The translations under genes were made by a program, and so were the position numbers. Below are positions 8,037 to 16,358 of a stretch of 57,754 nt of DNA, piece after piece (the first letter of the stretch is position 1; every line of letters begins with the position of its first letter). The notes under the pieces are model-generated. The model had not been told where the DNA came from and ran no database searches. It saw nothing but the letters and a program-made list of their open reading frames with translations. Location of the stretch: the NCBI GenBank assembly GCA_040755155.1, contig JBFMBP010000048.1, forward strand, positions 1-57,754. The letters are read 5' to 3'. This DNA is from Candidatus Omnitrophota bacterium. GTDB lineage: Bacteria; Hinthialibacterota; Hinthialibacteria; Hinthialibacterales; Hinthialibacteraceae.

Positions 8037-8657
8037 ATGAAAGAACAGAACCTTTCCCGGCGGCGCATTCTGCAAATGAGCTCGCTCGCCGTCATTCCGA
8101 GTCTGCTTGCTTCTTGCGGCGGCGCTTCTTTGAAAAAAGGCCCGAAGCCCATTCAAACAAAGATCAATATGGATATTCATTGGGCTAGACGCCAGGAATG
8201 GAAAGGGACGGAATTTGTTTTTGGAGTCGTCCGCTACGGCGAATTTACGCTCATGGTACAGCGCAACGATCCAATGGGCTGGACCTTTCCCGGCGGAATC
8301 GTCGATCCAAAAATCCATGGCCCCAAATCGCCAAAGGCTTTGGAATTGGTATCCGCCGCCGCCGATTATATTTTGATGCAAGCCAGCATAGCAGTATTGC
8401 CGAGCCGGGCGGTTATTCTATCTTACGGCTATCTCATCGACGAGAAGAACGACCGCATCGTTCAAGCGCATTGGGTTTCCATCTCTCCCGCCAGTTCCTT
8501 CCCTCCCCCGCCCCACGCCGATCTTCACAATACGTCGGATGCCAGATGGGTAACGCTGGACGATCCCAAAGCGGGCCATTGCCTGCGCTTAAGAATGGAA
8601 GAATCCGTCGGCGCGGGAGAAGGCGCTTCTGTAGTTTACCAAACGTGCCGATCCTGA
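8037..8657 (+). CDS. Tat-exported lipoprotein with degenerate Nudix-like domain
   Basis: The 206-residue protein starts with a twin-arginine leader (LSRRRILQMSS) and a lipobox (LLASCGG), so it should be folded in the cytoplasm, exported by Tat and lipid-anchored. The following region, FVFGVVRYGEFTLMVQRND-PMGWTFPGGIVDP, resembles the start of a Nudix domain, where W-x-x-PGG precedes the Nudix box. The downstream REXXEE metal-binding helix is not present (PKALELVSAAADYILM instead), so ordinary pyrophosphohydrolase activity is unlikely. AAAGGTG precedes ATG at 8037. The next gene starts 71 bp later on the same strand. A Nudix-fold binding protein outside the cytoplasm would be unusual; the fold call is tentative. 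Confidence 0.7.
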   Translation: MKEQNLSRRRILQMSSLAVIPSLLASCGGASLKKGPKPIQTKINMDIHWARRQEWKGTEFVFGVVRYGEFTLMVQRNDPMGWTFPGGIVDPKIHGPKSPKALELVSAAADYILMQASIAVLPSRAVILSYGYLIDEKNDRIVQAHWVSISPASSFPPPPHADLHNTSDARWVTLDDPKAGHCLRLRMEESVGAGEGASVVYQTCRS

Positions 8658-8728
8658 TGGGGGATTTGAACCAACCTTTTTCTACGCCATAGATGGCCAG
8701 AGCATGATTTTTAAGGAATGATACTTTA

Positions 8729-9274
8729 ATGTTAGAAACGCCGCAAAAAACCAAAAAGCGAAGATGGGCTACTTTTTCTTTCGGCCCCGAACTGCTTCCC
8801 TTGGAGCCGTTCGATCTCCAACCCATCGCCGATATTCCCATCCGCCTAGCCGTGGAAGAGGGCGCCATCAAGAGAAATAAAGAACTGGCGTTATATAAAA
8901 CCAAGGAAGACTGGAACGTCTTTCCTAAAGGCAGCATCGTCATCGCAGGCTTGATCGAAAAAGGCAAAACCTTCGCCGTGTGGATAGGAAATTCGAAAAA
9001 TGTTCCCCTGGAAGCCATCGCGGGAACGGGATGCGCCCTCATCGCGGAAGAAAATGAAAACTCAGAGAGATCCGTTAAAAATTCGCCCCAATGCGCCATC
9101 CCCGGCCAAACGATGAAGCAGCGGCTAAGAGGAGTTATTCCCGCTGCGCCTATGAAAATTCACGTGAAATTGCGAAAACCAAGTTTAAAGAATTGGCCCA
9201 AAAGGAAAATTGGAACGCATTGGCGGCCTGGGATTAAAACATTTTTCATCAGGGGAAAAAAGCATATATACTAA
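8729..9274 (+). CDS. Hypothetical protein with probable frameshift near 9080-9110
   Basis: The frame from ATG 8729 gives 181 residues. Residues 1 to about 117 look ordinary (WNVFPKGSIVIAGLIEKGKT), but the tail is basic and unlike its neighbours (KLRKPSLKNWPKRK). In the -1 frame the same DNA reads NDEAAAKRSYSRCAYENSRE... and AQKENWNALAAWD before TAA at 9235-9237, a typical acidic/helical bacterial C-terminus. The simplest reading is one base lost between about 9080 and 9110, or an assembly error, with the true protein ending at 9237. I do not recognise a family. It follows the Nudix-like lipoprotein gene and precedes a toxin-antitoxin pair. Confidence 0.6.
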   Translation: MLETPQKTKKRRWATFSFGPELLPLEPFDLQPIADIPIRLAVEEGAIKRNKELALYKTKEDWNVFPKGSIVIAGLIEKGKTFAVWIGNSKNVPLEAIAGTGCALIAEENENSERSVKNSPQCAIPGQTMKQRLRGVIPAAPMKIHVKLRKPSLKNWPKRKIGTHWRPGIKTFFIRGKKHIY

Positions 9275-9362
9275 TCGATCGATACGTTTTAGTAGAGAAA
9301 AGAAAAATCGATGGTGCCTGTTTTTCATTCCATCCCATCGGAGCGAGCGAAAGGCCTCGGAA

Positions 9363-9605
9363 ATGCGCGCAATAAAACTTAGCGGTCAAATAACCCGGGA
9401 ACGTCAACTGCAAGTTGTTTTGCCGATCAACATCGAGGCGGGTCCCATAGAAGTGATTATTTTAACGCCGGAAGAAAAATCGCCCGAAACGTCTCAAACT
9501 TTAAACGCTTTTTTAAAGGAATCCGCCGATTTTCCGCTTCCTCGGCGCAGCAAACAAGAGATCGATCGTTATCTGGAAGAAGAACGAAACGCTTGGGATT
9601 TCTAA
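9363..9605 (+). CDS. VapB-type antitoxin
   Basis: An 80-residue protein that begins MRAIKLSGQITRERQLQVVLP, a short beta-rich AbrB/VapB-like N-terminus, followed by EVIILTPEE and a helical, acidic C-terminal half (RSKQEIDRYLEEERNAWDF) of the kind that wraps a PIN toxin. GTG/ATG choices upstream run into the preceding gene; ATG 9363 is preferred because the family normally begins here and GAAAGG lies upstream. Its stop is one base before the ATG of a PIN-domain gene, so the two form one operon. Such antitoxins normally bind their own promoter. Confidence 0.82.
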   Translation: MRAIKLSGQITRERQLQVVLPINIEAGPIEVIILTPEEKSPETSQTLNAFLKESADFPLPRRSKQEIDRYLEEERNAWDF

Positions 9606-9606
9606 T

Positions 9607-9999
9607 ATGCCTCGCGTCTATTTGGATAGTTGCATCGTTATTTACTTGGTGGAGAGAGCGCAAGAGGCGGAATCTTTCGTTTTCCAACCAGATGTACGGA
9701 TATACGTGTCCGATTTAACCCGCTTGGAATGCCGCGTTTTTCCCATTCGCCACCAAAACCTGCGATTGTTGGAGCGATACGATGCTTTTTTCGATCTTCC
9801 GGAGGTTGCGCTTCTCGCTTTAAATACGGAAATATTCGCTCTAGCTGCGCAATTGCGGGCGGAACATCGAATAAAAACACCAGACGCAATTCATCTGGCC
9901 GCCGCAATCCAATACGGTTGCGAGGAGTTTTGGACGAACGATAATCGATTAGCCGTTAGCGCCAATGGACGGATCAAAGTCGTTGTTCCTTTTGCTTGA
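9607..9999 (+). CDS. vapC: PIN-domain ribonuclease toxin, VapC type
   Basis: A 130-residue PIN domain. The acidic metal-binding residues expected of an RNase are visible: Asp6 in VYLDSCIVIYLVE, Glu in SDLTRLECRV, Asp in TPDAIHLAAAI, and Asp in FWTNDNRLA. VapC toxins cut tRNA or other RNA and are neutralised by the adjacent antitoxin, here ending one base upstream. Length is usual. It is followed by a large palindromic repeat at 10036-10133. Confidence 0.92.
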   Translation: MPRVYLDSCIVIYLVERAQEAESFVFQPDVRIYVSDLTRLECRVFPIRHQNLRLLERYDAFFDLPEVALLALNTEIFALAAQLRAEHRIKTPDAIHLAAAIQYGCEEFWTNDNRLAVSANGRIKVVVPFA

Positions 10000-10035
10000 A
10001 ATTATGAATCGTTCGAGGTTCTTGCAAAACTATAT

Positions 10036-10133
10036 TATTCCTCCCCCAAGCTTGGGGGAGGTTAGGAGGGGGTTGAGATAAGTCTAACAAAATCAACCCC
10101 CCTCTAACTCCCCCCAATCTTGGGGGGAGAATT
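10036..10133. repeat. Family A palindromic repeat, copy 1
   Basis: About 98 bp consisting of CTCCCCCAAGCTTGGGGGAG and GTTAGGAGGGGGTTGA, a short centre, then the complementary order TCAACCCCCCTCTAACTCC and CCCCAATCTTGGGG. It is therefore a palindrome built of smaller palindromes. A near-identical copy is at 29431-29530 and shorter relatives are at 19838, 53447 and 54570. It carries no gene. Confidence 0.88.
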
Positions 10134-10208
10134 GAAAAGAAAATTATACCATTTTTGCAAGATCCTCGTTCGAAAGCAATGGATAATCGAATGCTCGTCC
10201 TCTCAACG

Positions 10209-11549
10209 ATGAAACGACTCGCTCTTCTCCTTCTCTTCTTTTTCTTCCCGACGTTGACCTTTGCAGAAATCATTCCTTTGACGATCCTGCATACCAACGA
10301 TTTTCATTCCTACTTACTGCCCGACAAGGAAGGCAAAGGGGGAGCTGACGTCATCGCCGCCTATCTTCGACAGGAACGTTCGAAGCCGCAAAATCTTCTG
10401 ATTCTGAATGCGGGAGACATGGTCAGCGGAACGGCGGTTTCCGCCATGTATAAAGGCGAACCGATTTTCCATGTCTTAAACCGTTGGTCGCTGGACGCCG
10501 CCGTATTTGGCAATCACGAGTTCGATTATGGGATTCTCGCAATTCAACGCTTTCGGGATATCGCCCATTTCCCCCTTATCTGCGCCAATGCTTTCACGAT
10601 GGCGGAAAACGGCCAGATGCGTCTCTTGGCGGACGCCGAGTGCGAGATATTCGACCGGGGAGGGCTTCGCATCGCCATTATTGGAGTTGCGCCGGAATGG
10701 ACGGTAGCCATGACCACGAAGGATGCCTCTCAGGATGTCCGATTCGTGGACTCCATCGCCGCCTTGAAGCGTCTCGTTCCCCAGTTCAAGGGAAAAGTCG
10801 ATCTCCTCGTCGCCCTTACCCATGTCGGCGTAGGCCATGACCGCAAAATCGCCAACGAAATTCCAGCCATCGATCTCATCATTGGTGGACATAGCCATAC
10901 TGTTTTAGAGAAAGAGGAGAGAGTCAACGGCGTTCCCATCGTCCAGGCGGGCAGTAAAGGCCTTTACATCGGCCGCGTCGAATTGACCGTGGATACGGAC
11001 AAAAACCAGATCGCAGATTTTTCCTACTGCCTGCTTCCCGTCAACCGCCAACTGGCGCAGCCCGATCCGGAAACGGAACGCCTGGTTAAAGAATGGGAAG
11101 ATAAAGTCGCGGAGCTCGTGGACCATCCCCTAGGCGAAACCCAAGTACCCCTATCGAAAATGCAGATGATTTATATCGCCCAGGACGCTTTTTTGGAGGC
11201 TTGCGGCGCCGACTACGCCCACCAAAATCCTGGAGGAACGCGCGGAGGATTAGGCCAAGGCGCTTTTTCCTATCGCGAAATCTGGAACATCTTTCCCTTC
11301 GACAATACCTTAACCGTCGCCCAGGTTCCGGGACGTGAAATCCCATCCGATTTTTACGGCAAAGCGCCTATCGATCCCAATCGGAATTATCGCATAGTCA
11401 CCAACAGTTTTGTGCGCGACCAATGGGATAGGATCCATCCCGAATTGAAGCATTGGCAATGGGAGGATACGGGTTTTTCGTTGCGGGACTCCGTCTTTCG
11501 TTATATCGAAAAAAGAAAAACCATCGCCCCGGCGCAAATGAAGCGATAA
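10209..11549 (+). CDS. Secreted 5'-nucleotidase / UshA-like metallophosphoesterase
   Basis: A 446-residue protein with signal peptide (RLALLLLFFFFPTLTFA). The metallophosphoesterase domain shows all metal motifs in order: HTNDFHS, NAGDMVSGT, GNHEFDYG, LTHVGVGHD and GGHSHT. A 5'-nucleotidase C-terminal domain follows (GGTRGGLGQGAFSYREIWNIFPFDNTL), which normally supplies the substrate pocket. The family removes phosphate from nucleotides or nucleotide sugars in the periplasm. The start is placed at ATG 10209 because the signal peptide begins there; no strong ribosome site is visible and ATG 10179 or 10191 could be used. It stands alone, between two repeats. Confidence 0.93.
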   Translation: MKRLALLLLFFFFPTLTFAEIIPLTILHTNDFHSYLLPDKEGKGGADVIAAYLRQERSKPQNLLILNAGDMVSGTAVSAMYKGEPIFHVLNRWSLDAAVFGNHEFDYGILAIQRFRDIAHFPLICANAFTMAENGQMRLLADAECEIFDRGGLRIAIIGVAPEWTVAMTTKDASQDVRFVDSIAALKRLVPQFKGKVDLLVALTHVGVGHDRKIANEIPAIDLIIGGHSHTVLEKEERVNGVPIVQAGSKGLYIGRVELTVDTDKNQIADFSYCLLPVNRQLAQPDPETERLVKEWEDKVAELVDHPLGETQVPLSKMQMIYIAQDAFLEACGADYAHQNPGGTRGGLGQGAFSYREIWNIFPFDNTLTVAQVPGREIPSDFYGKAPIDPNRNYRIVTNSFVRDQWDRIHPELKHWQWEDTGFSLRDSVFRYIEKRKTIAPAQMKR

Positions 11550-11591
11550 CGAGCATTGATTCCTCAAAGAACCGCGATTAGATAAAGGATG

Positions 11592-11646
11592 TAGAAGAGC
11601 CATCTTGGCTCTTTCTCTACTCAAGAGGCTGGAAGCCTCTTCTACT
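11592..11646. repeat. Pair of adjacent hairpins after the nucleotidase gene
   Basis: AGAGCCATCTTGGCTCT and AAGAGGCTGGAAGCCTCTT stand side by side, framed by TAGAAGAG and CTTCTAC. Together they form a compound palindrome. The first could end nucleotidase transcription; the layout also resembles the dispersed repeats elsewhere in the window. Confidence 0.6.
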
Positions 11647-11682
11647 CTACGCATTCAATTCGCGATTTAGGAGATTAAAAAA

Positions 11683-11841
11683 ATGGAAGATCAAAAAGAA
11701 TTGCAAGAAAATCAAAACGAACAAGAAGAACCGCTTCCCTATGAAGAATACGGCTGGGAATTTCATAAAAGACCCTTGCTGTACGCTCTCATCCTTACGG
11801 TTCTGTTTTATGCGTTCATCACTTTCTACGTAAATTTGTGA
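11683..11841 (+). CDS. Small acidic single-pass membrane protein, 52 aa
   Basis: A 52-residue frame with a strong ribosome site (TTTAGGAGA before ATG). The first 30 residues are acidic and Gln/Asn-rich (QKELQENQNEQEEP, EEYGWEFHKR) and the rest is one hydrophobic helix (LLYALILTVLFYAFITFYV). Small proteins like this are common as anchors or regulators in membrane complexes. It stands alone; the next gene starts 61 bp later on the same strand. No family is recognised. Confidence 0.62.
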   Translation: MEDQKELQENQNEQEEPLPYEEYGWEFHKRPLLYALILTVLFYAFITFYVNL

Positions 11842-11902
11842 TCCATCAGAACAGACATTTTTCCTATCATTCCATTCATTATCCTTCGAAGAGAGGAAAT
11901 CG

Positions 11903-13072
11903 ATGAAAATCTTTCGTCCGCCTCTGTTTCATTCCATTCTTTGTCTATGGCTATTGGTTTTCGGGATCGCGGGAACCGGTCAATCATCCGAACCAGCTGG
12001 CTATATCAATTTGGCTTCCGATCTGGAAATCCTCCGCAAGGATTTCTATTTTCCCGCCTTGGCATCGGCGGTAATCATGGATGGGAAACTCCACGCGGCG
12101 GGCGTCGTCGGCGTCCGCAAAGAAGGAAGCGGCGTGAAAGCGGAAATCGACGATCCTTTTCATTTAGGCTCATGTGGGAAAGCGATGACCGCCTCTTTGA
12201 TATGCCTGCTCGTTCAAGAAGGCAAGCTGAAATGGGAGACCACGCTCGCCGAATATTTTCCCGATCTAAAAGAAACCATGCATCCAGATTATCGCAAAGT
12301 GACATTAGTTCATCTCCTTTCCCATCGCGGCGGCGTTCCCGGCATGATGGACGGATGGGATCCTCTGACGGACGAACAAGCGGAATCCCTCAGAAAAATC
12401 AAACCCTACCGTCTTCAACGGAAACGGATGATCGAAATCCTTCTCAGCAACCCTCCCATCAATAAGCCGGGCGAAGAATTTGCGTACTCCAACCCCGGTT
12501 TTGCGCTGGCGGGCGCCATTGCCGAAACCGTGATGGATCAAGAGTGGGAAGAAATGATAAAAGATAAACTCTTCCGTCCGCTGGGCATGAAAACGGCGGG
12601 CTTCGGCGCAATGGGAACAAGTGACAAGATCGACGCGCCTTGGCAACATATCGTAAAAGACGGCAAAAATATCCCCATCAATCCTGGTCCAGACAGCGAC
12701 AATCCTTTCTTCATAGCGCCGGCAGGCATGATTCATTGCTCCATTCTCGATTGGGCGAAATATATACAATGCGTATTAAAAGCGGATCGTGGAGAACCTG
12801 GCCTACTCGATCCCAAACTCATACTGCCTTTAAAAGAACCGCCTTTTGAAGGCGATTACGCTTTAGGCTGGAGCATTACGGAACGGAGTTGGGGCGAAGG
12901 CCGAGTCATCACGCACGCCGGCAGCAACGGCAAGAATTTTTGCGTCGTTTGGGTTGCCCCGCATAAGAACTTCGCCGTACTGGCCGCCGCCAACCGCGGC
13001 GGCGACAGCGCGCCGGAAGGGTGCGACGAGGTATGCGCATCCATGATCCGCAAATTCTTGATTAAGGAATGA
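11903..13072 (+). CDS. Secreted serine hydrolase, beta-lactamase/class C fold
   Basis: A 389-residue protein with a signal peptide (HSILCLWLLVFGIAGTG). Active-site motifs of the class C beta-lactamase/penicillin-binding fold are present: Ser90-Cys-Gly-Lys93 (SxxK), Tyr195-Ser-Asn197 (YxN) and HAGSNG near the C-terminus in place of KTG. This family includes esterases, D-aminopeptidases and peptidases; the substrate cannot be told from sequence. GAGAGGAAATCG precedes ATG at 11903. A short antitoxin-like gene follows 29 bp downstream. Confidence 0.9.
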   Translation: MKIFRPPLFHSILCLWLLVFGIAGTGQSSEPAGYINLASDLEILRKDFYFPALASAVIMDGKLHAAGVVGVRKEGSGVKAEIDDPFHLGSCGKAMTASLICLLVQEGKLKWETTLAEYFPDLKETMHPDYRKVTLVHLLSHRGGVPGMMDGWDPLTDEQAESLRKIKPYRLQRKRMIEILLSNPPINKPGEEFAYSNPGFALAGAIAETVMDQEWEEMIKDKLFRPLGMKTAGFGAMGTSDKIDAPWQHIVKDGKNIPINPGPDSDNPFFIAPAGMIHCSILDWAKYIQCVLKADRGEPGLLDPKLILPLKEPPFEGDYALGWSITERSWGEGRVITHAGSNGKNFCVVWVAPHKNFAVLAAANRGGDSAPEGCDEVCASMIRKFLIKE

Positions 13073-13101
13073 ATCCGAGCCATAAGAAAGAGAGAGATAT
13101 C

Positions 13102-13359
13102 ATGCCTATCTCGAAGAAACGCTTAGAAGAAATTAATGCCATAAAAGATAAAGATATCGATACAGAGGACATTCCTGAATTGGACGAGCGATTCTGGAAG
13201 AACGCCCGGCTCGTCTTGCCTAAGCCGAAGCCGTCCATTTCTTTACGGATCGATTCCGACGTTTTGGAATGGTTTAAATCGATTGGACGCGGATACCAAA
13301 CCCGGATGAACGCCGTATTGCGCGCTTATATGGAAGCCCATCGCGAAAAACACTCCTGA
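13102..13359 (+). CDS. Orphan BrnA-type antitoxin / CopG-like DNA-binding protein
   Basis: 85 residues. The C-terminal half, ISLRIDSDVLEWFKSIGRGY and QTRMNAVLRAYMEAHR, is the ribbon-helix-helix pattern of the BrnA antitoxin family, which binds its own promoter and inhibits a BrnT ribonuclease. BrnT is normally encoded just upstream, but here that place is taken by the serine hydrolase gene, so this looks like an unpaired regulator. ATG 13102 is chosen as the family-like start; a longer in-frame ATG at 13069 overlaps the hydrolase. Confidence 0.82.
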   Translation: MPISKKRLEEINAIKDKDIDTEDIPELDERFWKNARLVLPKPKPSISLRIDSDVLEWFKSIGRGYQTRMNAVLRAYMEAHREKHS

Positions 13360-13385
13360 CAAGAACTCATGATAGCGCTGGTTTG

Positions 13386-14873
13386 ATGCGCAAGGCGGAT
13401 CAAAGAAAGCAAGCCATGAATCCGAACGGTGAAGACCAGCGAAAACCGCCTCGATTTACGCTTTACAAGTTATGGTTTTATGTTCTTGCTTACATTGCCC
13501 TCAATGCTTTCTCCCAGTTCTTGACATCCCCCACGGCGGAATTGGATCAATCCGAGCAATTAGTGTTAAGCCAATCGTTGCAGTTAGGCTACGCGAGCCA
13601 CCCACCGTTATACACTTGGATCGCGTTCGGCGTTTTTATTTTTACCGGTCCCAGTTTGTTGGCTCTCCTTGTCGTAAAAATTCTTATCCTCAGTTCGCTG
13701 ATGGGGCTATTGATCGCTGTAGGCAGAGAATTCGAATTTTCGGAGCGGCAGCATCTTATCGCCATAATCGGAGTAATCTTTATTCCCCAGTTCATCTGGG
13801 AATCGCAACGGGATTTAACGCATTCCTCCTTAGCCACGATGTTCGCCGCCGCCGCTCTGCTGCAGACGGCGCGGTTGAGCCGCAATCCATCGGTGCGCAA
13901 CTATGCGCTGCTTGGCCTAATCGCCGGTTTCGGCGTGCTTAGCAAATACAACTTCTTGATCTATTGCCTCGGATTGTTGTTGGCCGCCGCCTTTACGCCG
14001 CAGTACAGAAAGGCCGTTTTCCGGCTTCCTCTCCTCCTCAGTATCGCGATAACCGTTGCGATGGCAATCCCTCATGCTGTTTGGGCATCGAGCCATATCG
14101 CAGCCGCCGCAAGCAGTCTGCACAAAATCGAATCGATATCGGGCAAGCCCTTGTTGGGGATAGGCAAAACGTTCGCTGCGGTTTTGGTTTTTCTCACTCC
14201 ATTTTGGTTAGCGGCTGTTTTCTTGGCGGGACGAAAAATCCTTCTGCCGGTTGCGCAAGCGGGCTATCGGCTTTTTCTATCGCGTTTGTTCCTCGTCATG
14301 CTAGGCGTCATTCTTCTTTTTGTACTCCTCAGCGGGGCGCAAAAAATCAAGGATCGCTGGTTTCAGCCCCTGCTTTTTTTTACGCCATTGCTTCTCGCTC
14401 TCTACTCGGCGCCATCTCCGAAAAGGCTCCGCCAATTCTATGGCATCGGAATCGTTTGCGCTTTGCTGATATCCGTCGCGCTGCCCATGCGGACGATCCT
14501 TGCCGGTTATACGGAGCGGACTAACCGGCTGAATATTCCTTTCAAGGCGTCGGCGGCGAAACTGAGCCAATCGATCGGAAGCCCAGCAGTCATCTTTGCG
14601 GAGAACAGGTTGTTGGGCGGCAATATGAGACTCGCCTTTCCCAGCGCCGCCGTAATTACGCCGGACGAGCCGGCGCCGGCTCGAATACCAAGCGGAAAAT
14701 GGGTTATTCTTTGCGAGACTATCAATGGCCAAAACCAGGAATTCCGTGAATGGTTGAAAAAACAGGCCCATATCGATTTGAAGGATTTATCATTCGATAG
14801 CATTACGCAAACTTACTATTATTCCCAAGACCGCAAATACAGCCTTTACTGGTCGGCGATGAACCAGCCATGA
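13386..14873 (+). CDS. Multi-pass glycosyltransferase, ArnT/PMT (GT39/83-like)
   Basis: A protein of about 495 residues with ten or more membrane helices. Near the N-terminus, SPTAELDQSEQ followed by QSLQLGYASHPPLYTW matches the acidic-loop pattern of GT-C enzymes that move sugars from polyprenyl-phosphate carriers to acceptors outside the membrane. The C-terminal 100 residues are soluble. ATG 13386 is directly after TTG; ATG 13416 is an alternative. Neither has a strong ribosome site. The gene is alone and converges with the Gfo/Idh gene. Confidence 0.82.
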   Translation: MRKADQRKQAMNPNGEDQRKPPRFTLYKLWFYVLAYIALNAFSQFLTSPTAELDQSEQLVLSQSLQLGYASHPPLYTWIAFGVFIFTGPSLLALLVVKILILSSLMGLLIAVGREFEFSERQHLIAIIGVIFIPQFIWESQRDLTHSSLATMFAAAALLQTARLSRNPSVRNYALLGLIAGFGVLSKYNFLIYCLGLLLAAAFTPQYRKAVFRLPLLLSIAITVAMAIPHAVWASSHIAAAASSLHKIESISGKPLLGIGKTFAAVLVFLTPFWLAAVFLAGRKILLPVAQAGYRLFLSRLFLVMLGVILLFVLLSGAQKIKDRWFQPLLFFTPLLLALYSAPSPKRLRQFYGIGIVCALLISVALPMRTILAGYTERTNRLNIPFKASAAKLSQSIGSPAVIFAENRLLGGNMRLAFPSAAVITPDEPAPARIPSGKWVILCETINGQNQEFREWLKKQAHIDLKDLSFDSITQTYYYSQDRKYSLYWSAMNQP

Positions 14874-14973
14874 ACCTCTCCTTCCGTGCGGCGGATAAGC
14901 GAATCTATCCGCAAGCGCATACCGGCTGTTTCCCATATCGTCTCGCTTCATCGGCGAATACGCTATAAACGAC

Positions 14974-15003
14974 GAGAGGGACGAGCCGCGCCCCGTCCCT
15001 CTC
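14974..15003. terminator. Hairpin between convergent genes
   Basis: GAGAGGGACG and CGTCCCTCTC form a perfect 10-bp stem with a 10-base loop, 25 bases before the stop of the minus-strand oxidoreductase and 100 bases after the plus-strand glycosyltransferase. There is no T run on either side. It may act in both directions. Confidence 0.6.
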
Positions 15004-15027
15004 AATCCGCATCTATTGTCTTAACTA

Positions 15028-16176
15028 TCACGTCGTCGAACCTAGTTCATTCCAAGTAACGATCGTCGGTTCGAAGGTCTTGGTTTTGCGCTTATACATA
15101 GCCTGACGCCCCATGAGTGATATCAACGTCGAAATACGTCCCGTCTCCTCGTTGCTGAGCGGTTTTTCGTTGTGGCGGATATGATGGAGGAACGCTTCCA
15201 ATTCGTTGGGCGTGCCGTATTCCCAACTGGGAGCAGGTTCACCCAACTGCTTTTTCTCGCCCATATTCGGACGCGGATACTTGACGCTCTGCACTAGGTC
15301 TACCCCTCCCTTTTGGCCATAAACCCAAAGCTTCTCGCCGGTGAATTCCTCGCAGGAGTAGAAAACGTGAGTATACGAGTAAATAACGCCGCCGGGAAAT
15401 TCGTACATGACGGCGGAGTGATCTTCGGAATTATGTTCGGGCGGAGTCTGCGTCTCGCGGGTGATATTGCCCATCGCCGCGCATTGAATCGGGTGTTGGC
15501 CTTTCATAACCCATTGCATGACGTCCATGTGATGGCAGGCTTGTTCTACCAACTCGCCGCCGGACATATCCACGTCGCCAACCCATCCGCCGACGGACCA
15601 TGTCCACTGCCATTGGCCTTGCAGGAAGGTGATGTCGCCGACGATTCCGTCATGCACCGCCTTGACGGCGGCTTGGAATCCCGGCGCGTAGCGGCGTTGA
15701 AAACCGATCTGGTAGATGCCTTTCGCTTTTCTCGCCGCTTTGACAATCTGGTCGACTTTTTCCACCGTGCAATCCATCGGCTTTTCGCTGAAGCAGTGAA
15801 GACCCGCTTCTAAAACGGGGATGACGCACTTGGCGTGATTGCCGACTTCGGTGGCGACGATGACGCCATCGAGTTTCTCTTTCTCCAGCATTTGGCGGAA
15901 ATCCTTATAAGGTTTAGGTTCCGGCTTAAATTCCTGGCAGATATTCATAGCCTGTTCGAGCCGGTCGTCTCTCAGATCGCAAACGGCTCCCATTGTAACG
16001 CCCTCAACGTGAGTCAATATTTTCAAATGAGTTTGCCCGCGCCCTCCTGTGCCGATCTGGCCCAGAATCACCCTGTCGTTAGCGCCAGAAACGCGGTTGT
16101 ATGCGCCCGCGGTCAACGCCGCTGCGCCCGCCGTCCGCATAAAATTTCTTCGATGAACTAAATTCTTCGCCTTCAT
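15028..16176 (-). CDS. Tat-exported Gfo/Idh/MocA oxidoreductase, copy 1
   Basis: A 382-residue NAD(P)-dependent oxidoreductase. It has a twin-arginine-like leader (HRRNFMRTAGAAALTAGA), a Rossmann motif (LGQIGTGGRGQTHL), the family signature CFSEKPMD (EKP) that marks the catalytic Lys, and a C-terminal alpha/beta domain. ATG 16176 follows GGAGG at a good distance; an upstream extension to 16236 encodes a repeat. The family uses sugars and sugar derivatives, and Tat export (cofactor bound before secretion) is common in Planctomycetes-type bacteria. A close paralogue lies 182 bp upstream at 16359-17510, with a repeat between. Confidence 0.93.
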   Translation of the reverse strand: MKAKNLVHRRNFMRTAGAAALTAGAYNRVSGANDRVILGQIGTGGRGQTHLKILTHVEGVTMGAVCDLRDDRLEQAMNICQEFKPEPKPYKDFRQMLEKEKLDGVIVATEVGNHAKCVIPVLEAGLHCFSEKPMDCTVEKVDQIVKAARKAKGIYQIGFQRRYAPGFQAAVKAVHDGIVGDITFLQGQWQWTWSVGGWVGDVDMSGGELVEQACHHMDVMQWVMKGQHPIQCAAMGNITRETQTPPEHNSEDHSAVMYEFPGGVIYSYTHVFYSCEEFTGEKLWVYGQKGGVDLVQSVKYPRPNMGEKKQLGEPAPSWEYGTPNELEAFLHHIRHNEKPLSNEETGRISTLISLMGRQAMYKRKTKTFEPTIVTWNELGSTT

Positions 16177-16198
16177 TGCATCCTCCAATATTCTTTTG

Positions 16199-16312
16199 AG
16201 ACTGTGGGATAGGGAGACTGTGGGACAGGGAGACAAAATTTGTCGCTCCGAAGCCTTTTTTCCTTATCGCCGCATCTCAATGTCTCAATGTCTCCCTGTC
16301 TCAATTATTTAC
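16199..16312. repeat. Family D repeat, copy 1
   Basis: Two tandem units GACTGTGGGATAGGGA and GACTGTGGGACAGGGAGAC are followed, about 40 bases on, by tandem CTCAATGTCTCAATGTCTCC and CTGTCTCAA, the near reverse complement. It fills the gap between the paralogous oxidoreductase genes. A related copy lies at 37002-37134. Confidence 0.8.
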
Positions 16313-16358
16313 TCCTCTCCCAGTGAACGAGGGAATGGAATGGCTCAACCATAAGTTA

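Noticed and set aside
9077-9090. Programmed -1 frameshift signal
   Set aside because: GTTAAAAATTCG does not form X-XXY-YYZ in the reading frame and no strong downstream stem-loop is visible.
10036-10133. CRISPR array in the repeat-rich gaps
   Set aside because: Repeats are palindromic and singly dispersed, with no regular spacers and no cas genes.
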